DNA of 39,213 nucleotides from Ichthyobacteriaceae bacterium (GTDB lineage Bacteria; Bacteroidota; Bacteroidia; Flavobacteriales; JADGDT01): NCBI GenBank assembly GCA_023145615.1, contig JAGLDK010000041.1, positions 1 to 39,213 of the forward strand, read 5' to 3'. Shown piece by piece: positions 35,027 to 39,213 of this stretch (position 1 is its first letter; each line of letters starts with the position of its first letter). The notes under the pieces were generated by a model. It saw only the letters and a program-made list of their open reading frames with translations, ran no database searches and was not told where the DNA came from. The position numbers and the translations under genes were made by a program.

Positions 35027-37915
35027 ATGGCTTCGTATAAAAAAGCTCGGTATATAATAATTTCAGCAATAATGGTAATGCTATTTTTTGTTGTAAAAAA
35101 TAATACATTCCAAAAAGATGAAGTTGAAAATTCAGAATTAAAGTATTACGATAATTTGTATTCTGAATTGAGTAGGATTAAACATAGTACTGCTACTGAC
35201 AAAGATTCTGTTTTTATAAAAACCTGTTTAGCTGGTGTTGAAAAATATAAAAAAGAAGGAGATATTAATAAGGTAATGGAGTTGTTTCTTTCTTTAGGTA
35301 AATATGAGCATAGAATAAAAGAGTATAACGATGCTTTATATTTTTTTAAAAAAGCTAAAGAAATATCGTTACACTTAAATTTAGATAGATCTATAGGTAG
35401 GATTGAACATAAAATTGGATTGGTGTATTTTGATATTAAAGATTATAATATGGCTTTAGTATCGTTTAAAAATGCGTTTAAACTTTATGAAAGAGCAAAA
35501 GATATTAAATCTACTGCTTGGATTGCAAATGGAATTGGAAAAATATACGTTGATTTAAAAGAGTTTGATAAAGCAAAAAAGTATTTCAATATTGCTTACG
35601 AAAAAACACTTATAACTAAAGATATTTATGGTACTGCGTATACACTTCATAAATACAGTAGAGCTGAATCGTTAAGTGGCAATCATAAACAAAGTTTATC
35701 GGCAAGTTTTAAAGCGTTAAATATTGTAAGTAGTATTAAAAATAAAAAATCGAACGATTTTAAATTGCTTGTTCTAATATATAAGGATATATCTAAAAAT
35801 TATACTGAGCTAGGTGATTATGAAAAAGCCTTAGATTATGTTAATAAGGCAATTGAATGTAAAGAAAAGCATCAGGGAGCTAGTAAATTTAATTGTGTGT
35901 ACACAGCACAAGCATTGGCCTTTAATGAATCGGGCAATTATTCAATGGCATTAAAATCAATGAATACTTTTGATGACATGATGGGTGTGAGTAGAGGGAT
36001 TATTGAGGATGAGGTGAATAGTAAATGGGCTTATTATTTGATATATAAAAACTTAAAAAATTATAAAAAATCGTTACAGTATCTTACAGAGTATAACGAA
36101 ATAAAAGATTCGTTAACTAAAAGTTTTAGTAATGCATCTTTACAGCAAATAATTACCTTAAATAAGGTGTCGAGTAAGTATTTAAAACGAGAAATTGAAA
36201 ATAAGGAATTGCAAACTAAGTTGTTTGAGCAAAGTCTTCAGCGTAAATTTTTGTATGCAATTATTTTTATTTTTATTGCTATTTTGATTGTAGGTGTTTA
36301 TAGTTTCTTTAAAATTTTTAAACTAAATAAAAAGTTAAATAGTGCTTATATAAAAGCTAAAAATGCTGATAAATCTAAAAGTTCATTTCTTGCTAATATG
36401 TCTCATGAAATTAGAACGCCAATGAATGGTATTATAGGTATGACTGAATTGTTAAAAAACACCAGCCTTGATACTACTCAAAAAGATTACTTGTCGCTTA
36501 TTGATATATCGTCGAATAATTTACTTGTAATTATTAATGACATTTTAGATTTTTCTAAAATTGAAGCTAATAAACTAGGTATAGAAACTTCGGTTTTTGA
36601 TGTTGAACAAGTTTTTCATCAATCATCGGTGCTTATTTCTGTTAAGGCCGAAAAGAAAGGTATTGATGTAATTACCGATTTCGATCCGCAAATTTCAAGC
36701 TATTTAATAAACGATGAGATTAGGTTAAAGCAAGTGCTTTTAAATTTGGCTAATAATGCTGTTAAATTTACAATGCAAGGTAGTGTTGTTATGAAGGCTG
36801 AGTTGTTGGATGAAACTGAAGAATTTCAGATGGTTAAAATATCGGTTATTGATAGCGGAATTGGAATTTCGGAAGAAGAAGAAGAACATTTATTTAAGCC
36901 ATTTACTCAGGCAGATGTTTCTACTACCCGAAAATTTGGAGGTACTGGACTTGGTTTGGCTATTTCTTCTGAGATTGTTAAAATGCTTGGCGGAAAGTTA
37001 AAAGTTAAGAGTAAGGTTAATGAGGGTAGTGAATTCTATTTTACATTAAAGTTTAAGAAAGATAATTCGAAATTGAATTTTAGTTATAAAGGTGAATTGC
37101 AAAATGTAAATATTGTAGTAGTTGATGATAACAGTGTTAGAATAAATGCTGTTGCTAAATATTTAAAATATTTTGGAGCTAATGTAATTACAGCAAATAC
37201 TGAATTAGATTTAATTAATAAATTAGATATTAATAATAATACCGACTTACTTATTGTAAATGATAAGATAGAAAGTTTAAATGGTACAGATTTAATAGCT
37301 AATTTAAAACATAAATTGCCGGTAAGTGCTAAAACTATTTTGGTATTGCCTCAGTCTAAATGTGTTGATCCTTTATTCAATTCGGATTATATGCGTATGC
37401 CATTAGGTAAAAATTATTTATACAAACATGTTAAGAATGTTTTAGAAGGTAATAATACTGAATTAAGTAAGGCTGATGATAGTGTAGGTGTGTTGTCTGA
37501 AAGAATAAAAATACTACTTGTAGAGGATAATATAATAAATCAAAAAGTTGCCAAACTTAGTTTAGAGAAGTTAGGCCATGAGGTAGATGTAGCTAATAAT
37601 GGTAAAATAGGAGTGGAAATGTATTTAGAAAATAGGTACAACCTTATTTTAATGGATGTACAAATGCCTGTTATGAATGGTATTGAAGCAACAAAATTAA
37701 TACGAGAGGTTGAGCTAGAAATGGGAGTTGCTAAAACTTATATTGTTGCAGTAACTGCTGGTGCAATGAAAGATGATTTAGATAAGGCAATTAATGCAGG
37801 TGTTGATGAATATATATCTAAACCATTTAGTAATAAACAGCTAGTTTCAGCTGTTAATAATGCGGTTAATAGCACCTGTAATAATTTGGTAGTAGATTTT
37901 GGTGTAGATTATTAG
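35027..37915 (+). CDS. TPR-containing hybrid sensor histidine kinase with a pseudo-receiver
   Basis: A 962-residue membrane sensor. An N-terminal anchor (about 8-25) is followed by periplasmic tetratricopeptide repeats (about 60-370), a second membrane helix (about 408-430) and a HisKA domain with H460 in LANMSHEIRTPMNG. The HATPase domain has N box LKQVLLNLANNAVKFT, G1 DSGIGIS and G2 GGTGLGLAIS. Two receiver-like domains follow. In the first (about 690-810) VVDDN is kept, but the phospho-acceptor position is Asn745 (LLIVNDKIESLNG). The second (about 826-945) is complete, with D877 in LILMDVQMPVMNG, AVTAGA and SKPF. There is no DNA-binding output domain and no adjacent regulator. It resembles Bacteroidota TPR hybrid kinases; the signal is unknown. 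Confidence 0.92.
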   Translation: MASYKKARYIIISAIMVMLFFVVKNNTFQKDEVENSELKYYDNLYSELSRIKHSTATDKDSVFIKTCLAGVEKYKKEGDINKVMELFLSLGKYEHRIKEYNDALYFFKKAKEISLHLNLDRSIGRIEHKIGLVYFDIKDYNMALVSFKNAFKLYERAKDIKSTAWIANGIGKIYVDLKEFDKAKKYFNIAYEKTLITKDIYGTAYTLHKYSRAESLSGNHKQSLSASFKALNIVSSIKNKKSNDFKLLVLIYKDISKNYTELGDYEKALDYVNKAIECKEKHQGASKFNCVYTAQALAFNESGNYSMALKSMNTFDDMMGVSRGIIEDEVNSKWAYYLIYKNLKNYKKSLQYLTEYNEIKDSLTKSFSNASLQQIITLNKVSSKYLKREIENKELQTKLFEQSLQRKFLYAIIFIFIAILIVGVYSFFKIFKLNKKLNSAYIKAKNADKSKSSFLANMSHEIRTPMNGIIGMTELLKNTSLDTTQKDYLSLIDISSNNLLVIINDILDFSKIEANKLGIETSVFDVEQVFHQSSVLISVKAEKKGIDVITDFDPQISSYLINDEIRLKQVLLNLANNAVKFTMQGSVVMKAELLDETEEFQMVKISVIDSGIGISEEEEEHLFKPFTQADVSTTRKFGGTGLGLAISSEIVKMLGGKLKVKSKVNEGSEFYFTLKFKKDNSKLNFSYKGELQNVNIVVVDDNSVRINAVAKYLKYFGANVITANTELDLINKLDINNNTDLLIVNDKIESLNGTDLIANLKHKLPVSAKTILVLPQSKCVDPLFNSDYMRMPLGKNYLYKHVKNVLEGNNTELSKADDSVGVLSERIKILLVEDNIINQKVAKLSLEKLGHEVDVANNGKIGVEMYLENRYNLILMDVQMPVMNGIEATKLIREVELEMGVAKTYIVAVTAGAMKDDLDKAINAGVDEYISKPFSNKQLVSAVNNAVNSTCNNLVVDFGVDY

Positions 37916-37932
37916 TTTACTCAGATTCAATT

Positions 37933-37979
37933 AAAAAAAGCATCTCTAATATTTTTTAAATATTAGAGATGCTTTTTTT
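37933..37979. terminator. Bidirectional terminator between kinase and coiled-coil gene
   Basis: A perfect 22-bp stem (37933-37954 with 37958-37979) closes a T3 loop. Its A7 and T7 outer ends suit both convergent genes. The stop codon of the leftward gene lies at its right edge. Confidence 0.9.
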
Positions 37980-38328
37980 AGTAAACAAGTTCAGCTTCTA
38001 ATTCGCAATCCGACATTTTTAATTCATTTTCTAATTTGTAATTTTTAGCAAACAAATCATTTCTTTGGTGTTCAAGTACACGTATATCTCTTTCTAAACG
38101 TTCGTATAAAACTTCTTTTCGAAGTTCTTTTTTTGCTTTTTGATTAATCTTGATATTTATTTTCTTCAATTTATCATTTAAATAATCAACCTCCGATTCT
38201 AATTGTCCTATTTCAATATCTCGTGCCCTTAGTCGTTTCCATAAAGCTTGCACTAATTCGTATTTGCCAAAACCAAAATCATCCACTAATCTCGTTAAAA
38301 ACCTGTCTTCATAGTTATTCTTACTCAT
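37978..38328 (-). CDS. Small charged coiled-coil protein, unrecognised
   Basis: A 116-residue protein I cannot assign to a family. It has no signal peptide or membrane helix. Residues about 1-35 (EDRFLTRLVDDFGFGKYELVQALWKRLRARD) look like a small helical head. Residues about 36-110 are an almost unbroken heptad-rich coiled coil with high Lys/Arg/Glu content (QLESEVDYLNDKLKK ... RLERDIRVLEHQRNDL). It is a single gene with an ATG start and a strong terminator. Coding is supported by regular heptads and by full agreement between ORF and terminator. A structural or regulatory adaptor role would be a guess. Confidence 0.7.
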   Translation of the reverse strand: MSKNNYEDRFLTRLVDDFGFGKYELVQALWKRLRARDIEIGQLESEVDYLNDKLKKINIKINQKAKKELRKEVLYERLERDIRVLEHQRNDLFAKNYKLENELKMSDCELEAELVY

Positions 38329-38633
38329 AGTAATATTTTTTATGGGTTATTTTAGGGGTTGTTACTAATATACAAAAAAAACACCTAGCTAAATTGAGTT
38401 GTATTAAATGATTATAGATTATAATGTATTTTTATGCCTATTTTAGTTAAAATTAGTAAAAAAGTATATTTTATTTAGGTTTTAATTTTAGCTAAAAGAT
38501 GTTGATTATGTATTAGTTGAGTTGTTTTAACTGTTGTATAACTAGCTTCTATTAATTTTGAATTACCTTATTTATGTTTAAAAATTATTACAGTAAAATA
38601 ATAATTGTAATTTTGTATGCTTAAAAAATAAAG
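38329..38633. other. Divergent intergenic region before apt
   Basis: About 305 AT-rich bases, no gene. TAATTTTG (38608-38615) fits the -7 box TAnnTTTG 18 bases before the apt ATG. No TTG stands at the usual -33 distance. Nothing else was recognised. Confidence 0.4.
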
Positions 38634-39146
38634 ATGGATTTAACAAAATATATTAGAGATGTAAAAGATTTTCCTAAAAAAGGAATTGATTTTAAAGATA
38701 TAACACCTTTGTTACTTGATAGTTCTGCTACGGCTGAGGCTGTAAAACAATTTGAGTTTCTGGTTGAAGGAAAAAGTATAGATAAAGTTGTGGCAATGGA
38801 AGCTCGTGGGTTTTTCTTCGGAACTTTAATTGCTCAAAAACTTGGTGCAGGGTTTGTGCCCGTTCGTAAACCTGGTAAATTACCATTTTCTACATTAAAT
38901 CAACAGTATAGTTTAGAGTATGGAACAGATGAACTTCAAATACATACCGATGCAATTAACCCTGGAGACAATGTACTTATACACGACGATGTGTTAGCTA
39001 CAGGAGGTACTGCCGAAGCTGTGGTTAAATTAGTTGAATTGGCTGGAGGAAAAGTTGTTCAGCTTGATTTTTTATTAGATTTAACATTTTTAAATGGTAA
39101 GGATAAATTAAAGGGATACAACATAAATTCTTTAATTAAGTATTAA
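38634..39146 (+). CDS. apt: Adenine phosphoribosyltransferase
   Basis: Apt salvages adenine with PRPP to form AMP. The 170-residue protein is complete in the window and has the family features in order: YIRDVKDFPKKGIDFKDITPLL at the N-terminus, VVAMEARGFFFG, the flexible-loop segment PVRKPGKLPFSTLNQQYSLEYG, and the PRPP-binding motif VLIHDDVLATGGTAEA. The last residues (LKGYNINSLIKY) are the usual C-terminal strand. ATG start without Shine-Dalgarno. The 67 bases after the stop show no obvious terminator. Confidence 0.97.
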   Translation: MDLTKYIRDVKDFPKKGIDFKDITPLLLDSSATAEAVKQFEFLVEGKSIDKVVAMEARGFFFGTLIAQKLGAGFVPVRKPGKLPFSTLNQQYSLEYGTDELQIHTDAINPGDNVLIHDDVLATGGTAEAVVKLVELAGGKVVQLDFLLDLTFLNGKDKLKGYNINSLIKY

Positions 39147-39213
39147 ACCAAATTTATCTAAAATTAACGATGTTCACATATTCACTTGTTCAATTTTGTA
39201 TAATTACTTAAAA

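Noticed and set aside
35027-37915. PorY, the known T9SS regulator kinase
   Set aside because: PorY is a simpler sensor kinase without TPR repeats and tandem receivers. Proximity to porV alone is not enough.
1-39213. CRISPR arrays, tRNA genes, insertion sequences, prophage genes
   Set aside because: No regularly spaced direct repeats, no tRNA-like cloverleaf with conserved arms, and no transposase, integrase or phage structural gene was seen in any frame of the track or in the gaps.

Overview
The window is strongly AT-rich chromosomal DNA from a member of the Bacteroidota, most likely a marine Bacteroidales/Marinilabiliales-type organism (the order is a guess). The evidence is a type IX secretion (T9SS) locus with PorU-like and PorV proteins, Por-type C-terminal sorting domains, promoters of the TTG-N19-TAnnTTTG class, a lack of Shine-Dalgarno sequences, and families typical of the phylum (BT_3928-like DoxX protein, DUF4625 lipoprotein, HI0933/BaiN flavoprotein).

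Layout. 0.1-1.2 kb: DoxX/MauE-like membrane protein. 1.3-7.5 kb: a leftward gene train starting at a near-perfect promoter: dnaX, an inositol-monophosphatase-family gene, an alpha/beta hydrolase, rfbC, a lytic transglycosylase and an outer-membrane barrel protein. dnaX is split at an A10 run; a -1 shift there joins the short product to the full tau-like tail. 7.7-13.3 kb: rightward lolD-like ABC ATPase, DUF1847 protein, uvrA and a LOG-family gene. 13.3-16.8 kb: an accessory island holding a broken methyltransferase, an RsgA-type GTPase and a PD-(D/E)XK nuclease-like gene. Two related large imperfect palindromes with integron-attC-like ends border it. 16.8-20.8 kb: leftward BaiN-like flavoprotein, DUF4625 lipoprotein, RNase P RNA and gcvT. 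21.1-34.2 kb: three consecutive full-length PorU-like C25 peptidase genes followed by porV. 35.0-37.9 kb: a TPR hybrid histidine kinase whose first receiver has lost its phospho-acceptor Asp. 38-39.1 kb: a small coiled-coil protein and apt.

How it fits together. PorU is the T9SS signal peptidase/sortase and PorV its outer-membrane partner; the pair is commonly adjacent in this phylum. Here the porU position holds three copies. Each has an apparent signal peptide, the His and Cys of the C25 site, and its own sorting domain. Copies 2 and 3 are much closer to each other than to copy 1.

Beyond genes, four intergenic spots (8.4, 12.2, 19.6 and 32.7 kb) carry the same diverged repeat of about 110-130 bases. 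The two best copies end in TCCGTTA/TAACGGA-like inverted termini. I do not recognise this family. Most convergent gene ends carry strong bidirectional hairpin terminators. No tRNA, CRISPR array or insertion sequence was found.
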